Translations under genes and position numbers: made by a program
Shown: positions 1 to 9,006 of the stretch, one piece after another
How positions within the stretch are numbered: the stretch's first letter is position 1
Layout: each line of letters begins with the position of its first letter
The notes under the pieces: model-generated
Seen by the model: the letters and a program-made list of their open reading frames with translations, nothing else
The model's database searches: none
What the model was told of the DNA's origin: nothing
Source: Candidatus Poribacteria bacterium
Lineage (GTDB): Bacteria > Poribacteria > WGA-4E > WGA-3G
Assembly (NCBI GenBank): GCA_026706025.1
Contig: JAPOZO010000050.1
Location: 62,001 to 126,000 of the forward strand
Direction: 5' to 3'
DNA: 64,000 nt

Positions 1-1
1 A

Positions 2-1045
2 ATGGATAACCTAAACGTTGGAATCGTTGGACTTGGTTGGGTAGCCGGTGCCCATATCGAAGCCTTTAAAGCCGTTACAGGTTCGGATGTCACTGCTATC
101 TGCTCACGGCGCGAACACGATGAATCTGTATTGGCGGAAACTTATGGAACACCCCTTAAAGCCTATACCGATTTTGATAAAATGCTTGCTGACCCGGACG
201 TCCATATTATTGACATTTGTACACCACACCCTTTCCATGCGGAACAAGCCATCGCTGCTGCGGAAGCGGGAAAACATCTCATTATTGAGAAACCAATCTG
301 CCTCACATACGAAGATGCGAAAACCGTTCGCGATGCCGTCAAAAGCAACGGTGTTAATGTCTGCGTCTGCTTTGAGTGCCGATATAGTGCGCATTTCACG
401 ATGATCCGCTCCGTAATTGACAACGGGCTGCTCGGCGAACTCCACTATGCCGAAGTTGATTATTACCACGGTATTGGCCCCTGGTATGGGCAATACGAAT
501 GGAACAAGAAAAAAGATTTTGGCGGTAGCACCCTACTCACCGCTGGGTGTCATGCGCTTGATGCGCTCCTCTTTTTCATGGATGGAAACGTTGAAGAGGT
601 AACTGGTTATCACACACAATCCACAGGTGCTGATTTTCAACCTTATGAATATAAGACGACCAGTGTGAGTCTCCTTAAGTTTGAAGGCGGTGGAAAGATA
701 GGGAAAGTTACCTCTTGTGTAGACTGCTTGCAGCCCTACTACTTCCATATCCATCTCGTCGGCAGTGAAGGCAGCCTACTTGACAACCGTATCTATTCCT
801 CAAAACTTAAAGGGATGGATAAAAGCAAGTGGAGCACACTTGAGACTTCACTCATTGATTCCGGTGATGTTAGTGATCATCCGTATGAACCGCAGTTCCA
901 AGCGTTCATAGACAGTATTGGACGCAATGAACCGATGCCGTTGACCGATTTTGATACTGCGTTTGAAACACACCGCGTTGTGTTCGCTGCGGATATGTCC
1001 GCAGCAGCGGATGGCAGAACCGTTAAACTTTCCGAACTCACTTAA
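2..1045 (+). CDS. Gfo/Idh/MocA family oxidoreductase
   Basis: Predicted NAD(P)-dependent sugar or inositol-type dehydrogenase of 347 residues, the usual length for this family. The N-terminus has the Rossmann dinucleotide motif [12 protein letters not shown] (about residues 7-18), and the family signature [11 protein letters not shown] lies near residue 96, where the Lys of EKP is the usual catalytic lysine. The C-terminal part (about 130-330) has the alpha/beta domain with [19 protein letters not shown]. The ATG at base 2 is the first codon that can be seen, so the ribosome binding site, and possibly a longer N-terminus, lies outside the window. Substrate cannot be inferred. It converges on the leftward gene ending at 1047, leaving almost no intergenic space. 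Confidence 0.88.
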   Translation: MDNLNVGIVGLGWVAGAHIEAFKAVTGSDVTAICSRREHDESVLAETYGTPLKAYTDFDKMLADPDVHIIDICTPHPFHAEQAIAAAEAGKHLIIEKPICLTYEDAKTVRDAVKSNGVNVCVCFECRYSAHFTMIRSVIDNGLLGELHYAEVDYYHGIGPWYGQYEWNKKKDFGGSTLLTAGCHALDALLFFMDGNVEEVTGYHTQSTGADFQPYEYKTTSVSLLKFEGGGKIGKVTSCVDCLQPYYFHIHLVGSEGSLLDNRIYSSKLKGMDKSKWSTLETSLIDSGDVSDHPYEPQFQAFIDSIGRNEPMPLTDFDTAFETHRVVFAADMSAAADGRTVKLSELT

Positions 1046-1046
1046 A

Positions 1047-1631
1047 TTACCATCGCATCGCTGCCTCGCGATAGAGCTGAATCTGCTCCATATTGCGAGG
1101 CACTGCTATTTGGATAGACTTACGCTTCCGATTCATATCTTTAATCACAATTGGGGCGCGCAGCATGTTCGTCATTGTGACAATACCGGAGTGGTAGAAA
1201 ACCCACATTCGTTGTTCCGTATAAGGATTGAGGACGTACTCCGATGTGTGCTCGGAAGGATGTCCACCTGCACCAGCAAAGAGATCGTGCTTCGGGTATT
1301 CAAGTTCAACACTCATATCATGTCCCTCTAAAACCAATTTTTCAGGCGGTGGCTTGGGGGCGTATCCGCTTAACTTACAGGTCCGAATCCGGATAGGCGC
1401 GGCGGATTTGTTAATTAGATGCAAGGATACAACGATGGCGAGGCGATGGTTGTCATCGCGGTTGATAAACCACGTATCATCTCGGATAACCTCTACTGTT
1501 AACCCTGGAATCTGCCGCTTTTTGTGATAGACAATCGCCAACACGACAAAACTGATGACACCGAATATAACCCAATTTCCAGTAGGTGTGGCTAAAAATT
1601 GTAGCAGCTGCTTTAAAGCTTGTTGTAGCAC
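1047..1631 (-). CDS. Hypothetical single-span membrane protein
   Basis: Unrecognised protein of 194 residues. A hydrophobic segment (about residues 19-36, NWVIFGVISFVVLAIVY) is followed by basic residues (HKKR), which suggests an N-terminal anchor with a soluble C-terminal domain containing beta-type segments. The start is GTG at 1631, chosen because AAGGAG lies five bases upstream; this start overlaps the end of tsaC by 19 bp, so the two are probably translationally coupled. It is the last gene of the dprA-DUF2283-tsaD-tsaC series. Nothing links it functionally to t6A synthesis apart from position. Confidence 0.7.
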   Translation of the reverse strand: MLQQALKQLLQFLATPTGNWVIFGVISFVVLAIVYHKKRQIPGLTVEVIRDDTWFINRDDNHRLAIVVSLHLINKSAAPIRIRTCKLSGYAPKPPPEKLVLEGHDMSVELEYPKHDLFAGAGGHPSEHTSEYVLNPYTEQRMWVFYHSGIVTMTNMLRAPIVIKDMNRKRKSIQIAVPRNMEQIQLYREAAMRW

Positions 1632-2224
1632 GCGAGCTCCTTAGCGAGTGTCTTTTCTGAAATCACGCCGTGCCGTCGGATCAGCGGCGGTGAGACTGAG
1701 ATGTCATAGACTGTGGACGGAATAGGGCCTGGTGTTTTGCCGCCATCGACAATCACATCAATTCGCGATGCGAGTTCGGCACCAATTTCTTTTGGAGAGG
1801 TGGCTGGCGGTTCCCCTGATAGATTCGCGCTTGTTATCGCCGCGGGGCCGCCAAAGGTTTTCAGGATTTTCAGAAGTAGTGGATTGTCCGGAATGCGTAC
1901 GCCAACCGTGTTGCCACCAGCTGTCAATACAGGCAGCAGACCTTTCGCCTCAACAATAATCGTCAAACCACCGGGCCAAAACCGATCCGTGAGGTGAAAG
2001 AAATAGTCTGGTAAGTTTTGGGCAACGCGATAGACATCATCAACCGAACTCAGTACAAGTGGAATCGGTTTACCGTCTGGTCGTCCTTTTAACGTGTAGA
2101 GTCTTTGTACAGCATCTGCGTTAAATGGGTCCGCTCCTAAACCGTAAACTGTGTCGGTAGGGATGGCGATAATACCGCCTGATTTCAAGGTTTTTACAGC
2201 TTCAACACACACATCAGGTTCCAA
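1613..2224 (-). CDS. tsaC: L-threonylcarbamoyladenylate synthase (YrdC/Sua5 family)
   Basis: Makes threonylcarbamoyl-AMP from threonine, bicarbonate and ATP, the first step of t6A37 modification of ANN-decoding tRNAs. The 203 residues match the YrdC domain: GGIIAIPTDTVYGLGAD near residues 16-32, LKGRPDGKPIPLVL near 45-58, and the basic nucleotide-binding region ITSANLSGEPP near 130. No C-terminal Sua5 domain is present, so it is the short TsaC type. The start is TTG at 2224 with AGGAG about 7 bases upstream. It lies 14 bp downstream of tsaD, so both halves of the t6A pathway are co-transcribed here. Confidence 0.93.
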   Translation of the reverse strand: MEPDVCVEAVKTLKSGGIIAIPTDTVYGLGADPFNADAVQRLYTLKGRPDGKPIPLVLSSVDDVYRVAQNLPDYFFHLTDRFWPGGLTIIVEAKGLLPVLTAGGNTVGVRIPDNPLLLKILKTFGGPAAITSANLSGEPPATSPKEIGAELASRIDVIVDGGKTPGPIPSTVYDISVSPPLIRRHGVISEKTLAKELACYNKL

Positions 2225-2238
2225 AATCCGTCTCCTGT

Positions 2239-3294
2239 TTAGACATCCACAATAGAACCGTTTGCAGCAGCATTCAGAGAGAGTTCATCTCGGAGTCCCT
2301 GCTTATATTTTTCGTAAGCGATCCCGGCGATCATTGCACCGTTATCTGTACACAAGTTCATAGGCGGATAGTAGACTTCGGCACCGATTTCAGCGGCGGC
2401 GATTTTCAGCGAAGCGCGAAGTTGGCTATTTGCGGCAACGCCCCCCGTTAGCGTTATCGCTCTGGTACTCGTGGACTTCGCGGCACGGATTGACTTGTAA
2501 ACCAAGACATCTACGACAGCAGCTTGAAAACTTGCTGCAATATCTTCAACGGTTACTGTATCAGGATTTGTATCCTTAGCAGGCTCTTGTTCATTTTCCA
2601 CGAGTACGCCTGCACGCCGTGCTTTCTCTACAAAATAACGGACTGAGGTCTTGATACCGCTAAAACTGAACTGGTAATCCCCACTATTGCGCATCGGTCT
2701 GGGAAATTTTATCGCTGAAGGGTTCCCTTTCTGTGCAAGTTCATCAATGACCTTCCCTCCGGGAAAACCGAGTCCGAGGTACTTCGCAACCTTATCGTAG
2801 ACCTCACCGGCGGCATCGTCTTGCGTGCTTCCCAATACTTTGTATCTCCATCCTTCGTGAACCTCTACGAGTAGCGTATGTCCACCAGAGACTGTGAGAC
2901 AGATATGTGGAAAGGTTAGCGTATCATGCACCATATAGTTGGCGTAGATATGTCCCTCAATGTGATTAATACCGAGTAACGGCAGACCGTGACAATAAGC
3001 GAGGCTTTTCGCTGCTGCGACACCGACAAGCAGTGCCCCGATTAAGCCGGGGCGATTTGTCACGGCTATCGCTTCCAAATCTTTAAATGTGACATCCGCC
3101 TCTGCTAATGTCCTGCTGACAATGTAGTTAATGGCTTCAATATGTTTGCGGGATGCGAGTTCCGGGACGATGCCACCGTATTCTTGGTGTGCCTCAACCT
3201 GTGAAGCGACAACATTAGAAAGCACTTCTTTGCCATCCGCAACGACCGCGGCGGCGGTTTCATCACATGAGGTATCAATACCGAGTATTTTCAT
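2239..3294 (-). CDS. tsaD: tRNA N6-adenosine threonylcarbamoyltransferase
   Basis: Transfers the threonylcarbamoyl group to A37 of tRNA; member of the Kae1/TsaD/Gcp ASKHA-fold family. 351 residues, normal length. Visible motifs: N-terminal GIDTSCDETAAAVV (phosphate 1), the metal-binding HIEGHIYANY (H-x3-H), SGGHTLLVEV, and the adenosine-binding GGVAANSQLR near residue 285. In bacteria it works with TsaB and TsaE, which are not seen in this window, while TsaC is the next gene. The ATG at 3294 directly precedes the conserved KILGIDTS start, although no strong Shine-Dalgarno is visible. Confidence 0.96.
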   Translation of the reverse strand: MKILGIDTSCDETAAAVVADGKEVLSNVVASQVEAHQEYGGIVPELASRKHIEAINYIVSRTLAEADVTFKDLEAIAVTNRPGLIGALLVGVAAAKSLAYCHGLPLLGINHIEGHIYANYMVHDTLTFPHICLTVSGGHTLLVEVHEGWRYKVLGSTQDDAAGEVYDKVAKYLGLGFPGGKVIDELAQKGNPSAIKFPRPMRNSGDYQFSFSGIKTSVRYFVEKARRAGVLVENEQEPAKDTNPDTVTVEDIAASFQAAVVDVLVYKSIRAAKSTSTRAITLTGGVAANSQLRASLKIAAAEIGAEVYYPPMNLCTDNGAMIAGIAYEKYKQGLRDELSLNAAANGSIVDV

Positions 3295-3313
3295 TTTTTT
3301 AAGATGAATATCA

Positions 3314-3550
3314 TCATTCTTCGTTTAACTGTAAACGGGCGGAAATGGGTAAGTGAAATAACTCTTCACGCAACAAACGTGTGGAGAAAAATAAAACCTC
3401 CAGATTTTCGATGTCCCCCGTGTTTGGATTGAAGCGAGCGATGATTTCATCAGTAAGCTCCTCGCTCTCCTGCTCAGGATACGGTGCACAAGTGTTTACG
3501 TACAGAATATCAGCATCCCTGTCATACTGGAAGGTCAAGTTCGTTTCCAT
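3314..3550 (-). CDS. DUF2283-type small protein
   Basis: A 78-residue protein whose N-terminal YDRDADILYVNT, followed later by DEIIARFNPNTGDIENLEVL, fits the DUF2283 pattern (YDxxADxLYI ... D..G.I.G.EIL). These small beta-rich proteins have no established activity; some occur beside toxin genes, but no toxin gene is adjacent here. It sits between dprA and tsaD on the same strand with short gaps on both sides, so it is likely part of the operon. Family assignment is by motif resemblance only. Confidence 0.72.
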   Translation of the reverse strand: METNLTFQYDRDADILYVNTCAPYPEQESEELTDEIIARFNPNTGDIENLEVLFFSTRLLREELFHLPISARLQLNEE

Positions 3551-3587
3551 TCAATATCTCAATTTCTCTCTGCGATGCGGCAATTTA

Positions 3588-4799
3588 TTAACCGCTCTTA
3601 GTGAATTGTTTGCCTGGCAATTGTTGAACGATGCCTTTGAGTTCTAACATCAACAGAACACTCGACACCTGACCAATCGGTAGTTGTGTCGTCCGAACAA
3701 TCGTATCAATATGTGATGCGGGTGCCTCAATAGCGTCAAAGACTGTTCTCTCGTCGGGTGTTAAACCCGGTGGCGGTGCGCTCTGGATGGGTTGTTGCAC
3801 TTTAGCGGGAGATTGTGCGGCTGCAGGTTTCGGATCGCTCTTTTTAGTGGATTGTTGTGAAGATTCCGCCTCTGCACCTGGCATCTGCGATGTTGGCACA
3901 TCGGACTGGATCCGGTTTAATGCGTACGGCGGTATTTCATTGAGGAGGTCGTCCACAGTATTGATGAGTTTCGCGCCGTTGTTAATCAATTTGTGGGTGC
4001 CGGTTGAGAGTTCGGAAAAGATCTCTCCAGGTACAGCGAAGACTTCTCTGCCCTGTTCACCAGCGAGACGTGCGGTAATGAGAGCACCGCTTCGGTTTGA
4101 CGCTTCGACGACAACAGTGCCGAGCGTTAGCCCACTGATGATACGGTTCCGGCGTGGAAAATTCCTCGGTTTCGGCTTGACCCCCATCGGGAATTCGGAA
4201 ATTAGCGCGCCAGATTCCGTAATTTTCTCAGCGAGATCACCATTCGCTGCGGGATAGATGAAATTCAAGCCGCTTCCCATCACAGCGATTGTTCTACCGC
4301 CGGCTTCCAATGCGCCGCGATGCGCCGAGGTATCAATACCTCTCGCTAACCCACTAACGATCGTGAGTCCGCGCTGTGCAAGTTGATAACTCAGTCGATA
4401 ACTCACCTTTCGTCCGTAATCTTTCGCATCGCGAGAACCGACGATCGAAAGGCTGAGTGAGTCTTCCGGTGTGAGTTCACCTCTGATATACAGCACGAGA
4501 GGCGGTGTATCAATTTCCTTCAAGCACTGCGGATATGCGGCATCATAAAGCGTCAGTACCTGACAATCGTATTCGCGTATTAATTCCAATTCGCGTTCTA
4601 TTGGATACTGAATTGGTTTACGCTTCAGGAGGTCCAGCATCGCAGGCGAAAGTTGGTCTATCTTTTCGAGTTCGTCGGGTGTCGCCTGAAGTGTGCGCGC
4701 TGCGCTCCCAAAAGCATCGCGCAGGCGTTGAACGGTTTTTAGTCCAACCCCTTGAATCATGTTTAGATGAATTAGGCTGATTGTCTCGTTAGAAAGCAT
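3588..4799 (-). CDS. dprA: DNA processing protein DprA/Smf
   Basis: Single-stranded-DNA-binding protein that loads RecA during natural transformation. The 403 residues show an N-terminal helix-hairpin-helix-like part (IQGVGLKTVQRLRDAFG, about 15-31), the DprA Rossmann core with SGLARGIDTSAHRGALEAGG, the PRRNRIISGL region and SGALITARLAGEQGREVFAVPG (about 145-260). A Pro/Gln/Ser-rich linker (about 295-340) leads to a C-terminal winged-helix domain (TPDERTVFDAIE to the end), a DML1-like extension found in many full-length DprAs. First gene of the leftward cluster. Upstream bases 4805-4900 hold short CAGTTGTCAGT-type repeats rather than an obvious promoter. Confidence 0.94.
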   Translation of the reverse strand: MLSNETISLIHLNMIQGVGLKTVQRLRDAFGSAARTLQATPDELEKIDQLSPAMLDLLKRKPIQYPIERELELIREYDCQVLTLYDAAYPQCLKEIDTPPLVLYIRGELTPEDSLSLSIVGSRDAKDYGRKVSYRLSYQLAQRGLTIVSGLARGIDTSAHRGALEAGGRTIAVMGSGLNFIYPAANGDLAEKITESGALISEFPMGVKPKPRNFPRRNRIISGLTLGTVVVEASNRSGALITARLAGEQGREVFAVPGEIFSELSTGTHKLINNGAKLINTVDDLLNEIPPYALNRIQSDVPTSQMPGAEAESSQQSTKKSDPKPAAAQSPAKVQQPIQSAPPPGLTPDERTVFDAIEAPASHIDTIVRTTQLPIGQVSSVLLMLELKGIVQQLPGKQFTKSG

Positions 4800-4804
4800 T
4801 TTTA

Positions 4805-4900
4805 GTAGTTGTCAGTTTTAGGAGTCGCCAGTTGTCAGTCCTCAGTTGTCAGTTACAAGAATCCCCTTAACTGAAAACTGATAACCATTCCTCCGATAAC
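4805..4900. repeat. Degenerate CAGT(T)GTCAGT-type short repeats
   Basis: The 118-bp gap between dprA and the next lipoprotein gene consists mainly of variants of GTTGTCAGT, CTGAAAACTGATAACC and similar units. The same kind of heptamer-like repeat recurs at 19078-19190, 20400-20480, 47185-47205, 59965-60000 and 63880-63900, always between genes. Such slippage-prone short repeats are common in repeat-rich genomes; no function can be read from them. Confidence 0.55.
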
Positions 4901-4917
4901 TGCCAGTGGTTCTGGCA

Positions 4918-5505
4918 CTATTCCGCTGTTCCGGCTTCCATCGGGTCGAGCGGGAGTGCATAATAGAGTTCAATCTCTTGAATTTTCTTGTACTCCTGCA
5001 TACTCGGTGCGCCGGTTTCGCCGCGTGTTGAGCGTTTCTGCCCGCCGACGCGCCGTGAGTCCCAACGCCGCGGCACTTTGAGGCGAAACTTAGTCGTTAC
5101 AATTGGGTCCCTCAAGGTAAAGGTGTAAACAGGCCGCATGTTGTCTCGGACATGTTTTACTGTGATCCATTCCCCTTCATCATCCATATACTGTACGTAG
5201 AAGAATTCCAGCTGCCCAGGCTCGGCTTTCACAACGACTTGTTGAATCGTCTGTGGTTGTCGCCATTTGAGTACCGCTTCGGTGTAATCATCAGATTCCT
5301 GCTGGGATGCTTCATCCTTTTCATCTTCAAGAATAGGTCCCGTCTCTCCAACCGAGTACATATTATCGTCATGGTACTTCGTATCCTCACTCGTAGCGTC
5401 AAGTGCGATATTTTTGCTCCGGTTAAACGAAGGGTTTGAGGCGAGAATACAGCCTGATAACCCAACCACTACGGCGAGGGTCATCAAGAATAATATAAAA
5501 CGCAT
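4918..5505 (-). CDS. Lipoprotein with discoidin-like C-terminal region (paralog A)
   Basis: Predicted lipoprotein of 195 residues. The start is set at the ATG at 5505, preceded by AAGGAGAC at 7-8 bases; an open frame continues upstream to 5604, but the signal peptide begins exactly at this ATG. MRFILFLMTLAVVVGLSGC is a type II signal peptide with lipobox LSGC. The mature part contains VVVKAEPGQLEFFYVQYMD and ends in KIQEIELYYALP, the pattern of F5/8-type-C (discoidin-like) beta-sandwich domains. It resembles its upstream neighbour at 5736-6377 in layout and in the closing KIREIELYG/KIQEIELYY motif. Ligand unknown; carbohydrate or surface binding is a guess from the fold. Confidence 0.75.
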   Translation of the reverse strand: MRFILFLMTLAVVVGLSGCILASNPSFNRSKNIALDATSEDTKYHDDNMYSVGETGPILEDEKDEASQQESDDYTEAVLKWRQPQTIQQVVVKAEPGQLEFFYVQYMDDEGEWITVKHVRDNMRPVYTFTLRDPIVTTKFRLKVPRRWDSRRVGGQKRSTRGETGAPSMQEYKKIQEIELYYALPLDPMEAGTAE

Positions 5506-5637
5506 ATATTGTCTCCTTGTCCCGGATAACGACACGCTTGCCGCTCCGGATAGCATGAAGTTGAGGCGGCGTTGTAGAACCAACCGCCTTGGTATCAGAG
5601 CCATTCAGTTTTCGGTTTTTCGGTACTTTTGTCGAAG

Positions 5638-5666
5638 AAGTCGCGATTCGGAGATCGCTCCTATAG
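5638..5666. repeat. GTCGCGA...ATCGCTCCTA palindromic repeat
   Basis: The segment reads GTCGCGATTCGGAGATCGCT and then CCTAT. A close copy with GTCGCGACCGAGAGGTCGCT lies at 47213-47240. The unit can fold into a short hairpin and sits between genes, so it is a REP-like dispersed repeat. Confidence 0.5.
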
Positions 5667-5735
5667 CATTGGAACTTTCAGATATGTCTTCTAAAGAAGA
5701 ATTGAATGACTCTGGCATGGGTATCAATTTCTATG

Positions 5736-6377
5736 TTACTCTAATTGGAGTAAATCATCAAGTTCTTTTTCCCGCTTATCGGTAGCTGCCTCTGCTTCTA
5801 CTTGATCAGCAGTTTTGTAGCCGTAGAGTTCAATTTCTCGGATTTTAGCAGCTGCCCGGCGATTGGCATTCCATCCGCGGAACCCGCCAGACCTTGCGCG
5901 TTGCTGTCGGTTTAGCAAGGCATCATCTTTGGTGCCCAAAACCCGTAGCCGGATTCGACTTGTCGGAAACGGGATCAACAGCGAAACTTGAAATGGACTC
6001 TGCTTGACGCTTTTCACATCCTTAATAAGCTGCCAATCCGCTTCAACCGCGATACTCCCTTTATCTGCGTAAATATCAAACGCTGACAAATTATCCGAGT
6101 GTATGACAATCCGACGGATGACCTTTTTTTCCGGCAATGTAACAATCACCTGCGATGCGGCATTCGCCCCCATGAACCCTTCCATACTTGCGGGGAACGT
6201 TGTTTCACCGATGGTGTTCAATTTTCCATCAATCATTTGTGGACTCGTAGACTGTACACCTTCCATGAGGGCGTAATTGTCGCTCCACTCCTGCTCGGAA
6301 AAAAGAGCACTGCATCCGGTCATGAGAATCAAACAAATTAACGAGAAGGCTACTGTGAATTGATAAAACATTTTCAA
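5736..6377 (-). CDS. Lipoprotein with discoidin-like C-terminal region (paralog B)
   Basis: 213-residue predicted lipoprotein. The N-terminus MKMFYQFTVAFSLICLILMTGC is a signal peptide ending in a lipobox-like MTGC; AAGGAG sits 7 bases before the ATG. The middle has VIRRIVIHSDNLSAFDIYAD and SRIRLRVLGTKDD, and near the end AKIREIELYGYKT, the same beta-sandwich signature as in the downstream paralog A. A short charged tail (EAEAATDKREKELDDLLQLE) follows. The two genes are 230 bp apart and probably arose by duplication. Location is predicted to be a lipid-anchored envelope protein; partner and ligand are unknown. Confidence 0.76.
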   Translation of the reverse strand: MKMFYQFTVAFSLICLILMTGCSALFSEQEWSDNYALMEGVQSTSPQMIDGKLNTIGETTFPASMEGFMGANAASQVIVTLPEKKVIRRIVIHSDNLSAFDIYADKGSIAVEADWQLIKDVKSVKQSPFQVSLLIPFPTSRIRLRVLGTKDDALLNRQQRARSGGFRGWNANRRAAAKIREIELYGYKTADQVEAEAATDKREKELDDLLQLE

Positions 6378-6816
6378 CTCCTTTTTTAAGAAATGGCGTT
6401 ATTCTTCTACCACTCGTGTCGCAGCTTTACGTGAGCCTACTGGGTCTATAGTGTCCAGAACGCGTATTCACAACCGGAATCCCCATCCGTTAGTGGGAAG
6501 GAACTTCTGGGAAGTACACACGCAACAGATGCACGATCGAGTCGCTAAGAAGTATTTTACACGATTTTAGACGAAACGTCAAAAGAATTTTTGACATTTC
6601 AAGGAAATAATGATAGTTCCAATCCGCCATAAAGTTCAGAGCTTTAGCGGTGAGTATTCTCAAACACAAGAAGTTTTTGATATCATGCGTTCGTTAATAC
6701 TCTCAAATGTCAAGGGATTATTGGGAGGGCTATTTAGGGTAGGTTTTAGAATTAAACAGATTTTCATGTTCTTTTTGGGTCCGTCTCAAGGATTGAGCGT
6801 TATGTAACCGATGCGG
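6378..6816. other. Intergenic region with a decayed dispersed repeat
   Basis: No convincing gene. A 65-codon open frame on the + strand (6610-6807) has no good ribosome binding site and no recognisable motif. The right part (about 6744-6816), with GGTTTTAGAATTAAACAG, TTTTCATGTTC and GATGCGGTTAGG in order, looks like a degraded copy of the repeat found at 18685, 33861 and 63393. The left part should hold the promoter of the lipoprotein pair, but no clear -35/-10 pair stands out. Confidence 0.45.
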
Positions 6817-8250
6817 TTAGGAGCGTGCCAAGAATTTCCAGGTTGCCCCTTGGGGCGTATCTTGGATTTCAACATTCAACTCTTTCAGTCGGTCACGAAT
6901 TTTATCGGATGTCTCCCAATCTTTTCGATCGCGGGCATCCTGCCTTATTTCCAAGAGAAGGTTAATGATCTGATCGTGTTGCTGGACGTTGTCGCTATCG
7001 TCATTCTGAGGCTCCACATCATAGATGCCAAGAACTTGACAAGTTTCGGTCAACGCCTGATATGCTTGTGCAAGCGCGGGAGCTGCCGCTTCATCGAACG
7101 TGCTGAGTGATTTGTTAACCTCGCCGACAAGGGTAAAAATAGCACCAAGTGCTTGTGCAGTATTGAAGTCGGTATCCATTGCCTGCGTAAACTCGAACTT
7201 CATCTCCTGAACAGCGTGCTGTAGCGGCACCTCCGTCGTTTCGTTTGTTTCAACGTCCGCGTTGTAGTTTTTTAACGCGTCCAAACAATTGTTTAAACGT
7301 CTGAGTGCGCCTTCTGATTTTGTCAAACTTTCTGGATTGTAGTCAAGCGGATGGCGGTAGTGTGCGGAAATAAGAAAATGACGAATGACTTCGGTGGGAT
7401 AATGGTCCAGCGCATCTCGAAGTAAGATAAAGTTCTGTTCCGATTTACCCATTCGCTTACCATCAATCTTTAGAAAAGCGACGTGCATCCAATAACGTGC
7501 GAAAGTGCATCCGGTGGCTAATTCGCTCTGTGCGATTTCATTTTCATGGTGAGGGAACTGCAAATCCTCTCCACCGGCGTGGATGTCAATCGTTTCACCG
7601 AGATGTTTCATTGCCATGGCAGAGCATTCGATATGCCATCCGGGTCTGCCTCTGCCCCATGGGCTCTCCCACGAGGGTTCACCCGGTTTTGCGGCTTTCC
7701 ACATATCAAAATCTCGGGGATCCTCTTTGCGTTCATCAATTTCAACGCGCGCGCCAGCGAGCAAATCCTCCGGCTTCCGATTGGAAAGTTTTCCGTACTC
7801 AGCGAACTGATTCACCCGATAATAGACGCTCCCGTCAATGACATAAGCCGCGCCCTTCTCAATCAGGATTTGAATCAAATCTATCATCTCGGGGATGTGT
7901 TCAGTTGCTTTCGGATGGACATCCGCGGGTTGAATACCGAGGCGTTGTGAATCCTCAAAGAACGCTTCGCCATTCTGGTGTGCAAGCTGCTTCGCGCTGA
8001 CCCCTAACTCCGCAGCGCGGTTGATAATTTTGTCATCAATATCTGTCAGGTTTTGAACCAGTTTGACGTTGTACCCCTTATACACGAGATAACGTCGAAT
8101 AATATCTGTTATCAAAGCGGTGCGCGCGTTTCCCATGTGAATGTAGTCGTAAACAGTGGGACCGCAACTGTAGATCGACACCTGCTCAGGATTTAGTGGC
8201 ACAAAATCCTCTAACTGTCGGCTCAACGAGTTATAGATTTTCATTCCCAT
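6817..8250 (-). CDS. cysS: Cysteinyl-tRNA synthetase
   Basis: Charges tRNA-Cys. The 477 residues match the class I CysRS length. The N-terminal CGPTVYDYIHMGNART carries the HIGH-equivalent HMGN and the first zinc Cys; ECSAMA and HHENEIAQSE (about 208-240) supply the other zinc ligands; the KMSKS loop is RMGKSEQN (about 266). The end, WKFLARS, is the usual anticodon-binding C-terminus. Two start codons (8250 and 8244) are possible; the first is used here. Last gene of the ispD-ispF-cysS series, an arrangement common in bacteria. Confidence 0.96.
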   Translation of the reverse strand: MGMKIYNSLSRQLEDFVPLNPEQVSIYSCGPTVYDYIHMGNARTALITDIIRRYLVYKGYNVKLVQNLTDIDDKIINRAAELGVSAKQLAHQNGEAFFEDSQRLGIQPADVHPKATEHIPEMIDLIQILIEKGAAYVIDGSVYYRVNQFAEYGKLSNRKPEDLLAGARVEIDERKEDPRDFDMWKAAKPGEPSWESPWGRGRPGWHIECSAMAMKHLGETIDIHAGGEDLQFPHHENEIAQSELATGCTFARYWMHVAFLKIDGKRMGKSEQNFILLRDALDHYPTEVIRHFLISAHYRHPLDYNPESLTKSEGALRRLNNCLDALKNYNADVETNETTEVPLQHAVQEMKFEFTQAMDTDFNTAQALGAIFTLVGEVNKSLSTFDEAAAPALAQAYQALTETCQVLGIYDVEPQNDDSDNVQQHDQIINLLLEIRQDARDRKDWETSDKIRDRLKELNVEIQDTPQGATWKFLARS

Positions 8251-8294
8251 TTTTTATGGTTTGGACTCCTCTTGACCTTGCTTAGAAAAAACCG

Positions 8295-8768
8295 CTACAA
8301 CGAGGAAAGACAGGCAACAGCATGAGCGACAATTGCTTTTCCTTCTCCGATAATGCCCAATTCTTCCGCCGTTGTGGCTTTAATGTTTACCTGCGCCACG
8401 GCAATATCAAGTGTGTTGGCAAGCTGCTTTCGGATTTCTGAAATGTAAGGTGCCAATTTCGGGCGTTGTGCGATAATCGTGCTGTCTATATTTTCGATCT
8501 GGTAGCCACACGCCGTCACTTTCAAAGCGGTATCCCGTAGGAAAACGAGGCTATCCATTCCCTCATAAAGGGGATCCGTATCTGGAAAATGTGTGCCGAT
8601 ATCACCGAGCGCTGCTGCCCCCAGTATAGCATCTACAATTGCATGTGTCAAGACATCTGCGTCTGAATGTCCCAAGAGTCCCAAATGATATGGAATCTCA
8701 ATACCACCTAAAACCAATTTTCGATTTTCGACCAACCGATGAACGTCGTAACCGATACCTACTCGCAT
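8295..8768 (-). CDS. ispF: 2-C-methyl-D-erythritol 2,4-cyclodiphosphate synthase
   Basis: Converts CDP-ME 2-phosphate to MEcPP in the non-mevalonate isoprenoid pathway. 157 residues, full length. The zinc ligands are visible in GIGYDVHRL (Asp8, His10) and GHSDADVLTHAI (His near 42), and the CDP-binding TTAEELGIIGEG lies near the C-terminus. AAGGG precedes the ATG. Upstream, ispD is on the same strand, separated by 238 bp that contain a copy of the ACGTGAGTTTGATA repeat. Confidence 0.95.
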   Translation of the reverse strand: MRVGIGYDVHRLVENRKLVLGGIEIPYHLGLLGHSDADVLTHAIVDAILGAAALGDIGTHFPDTDPLYEGMDSLVFLRDTALKVTACGYQIENIDSTIIAQRPKLAPYISEIRKQLANTLDIAVAQVNIKATTAEELGIIGEGKAIVAHAVACLSSL

Positions 8769-8796
8769 TTTCCCTTCTACAGTTTTATTTTTCTTA

Positions 8797-8812
8797 TCGT
8801 GAGTTTGATAAA
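8797..8812. repeat. CGTGAGTTTGATA dispersed repeat, copy 1
   Basis: ATCGTGAGTTTGATAAAA in the ispD-ispF gap. The same core occurs at 37685-37699 and 51537-51551 and, with one change, at 10880-10893, each time outside coding sequence and in the same + strand orientation. Confidence 0.5.
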
Positions 8813-9006
8813 AGTGGAATGTTGGGTTTCGCTACCGCTATTGACGCAGAGAGTGCCTTGAAAAACGGCACATCTGTCCAAATTATGAGTTTTTTTAGTA
8901 TGTTTACCGCTCTACCGAGGGGAAACACCCAGCAAAAACACCTACAGATTTATTTTCAAGTTCACGTTTAATCAACTTCATGCCGAATAGAGCGAAATAG
9001 AAACAC

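Noticed and set aside
5506-5604. Longer start for lipoprotein paralog A
   Set aside because: It would bury the lipoprotein signal peptide 33 residues inside; the ATG at 5505 has a good Shine-Dalgarno.
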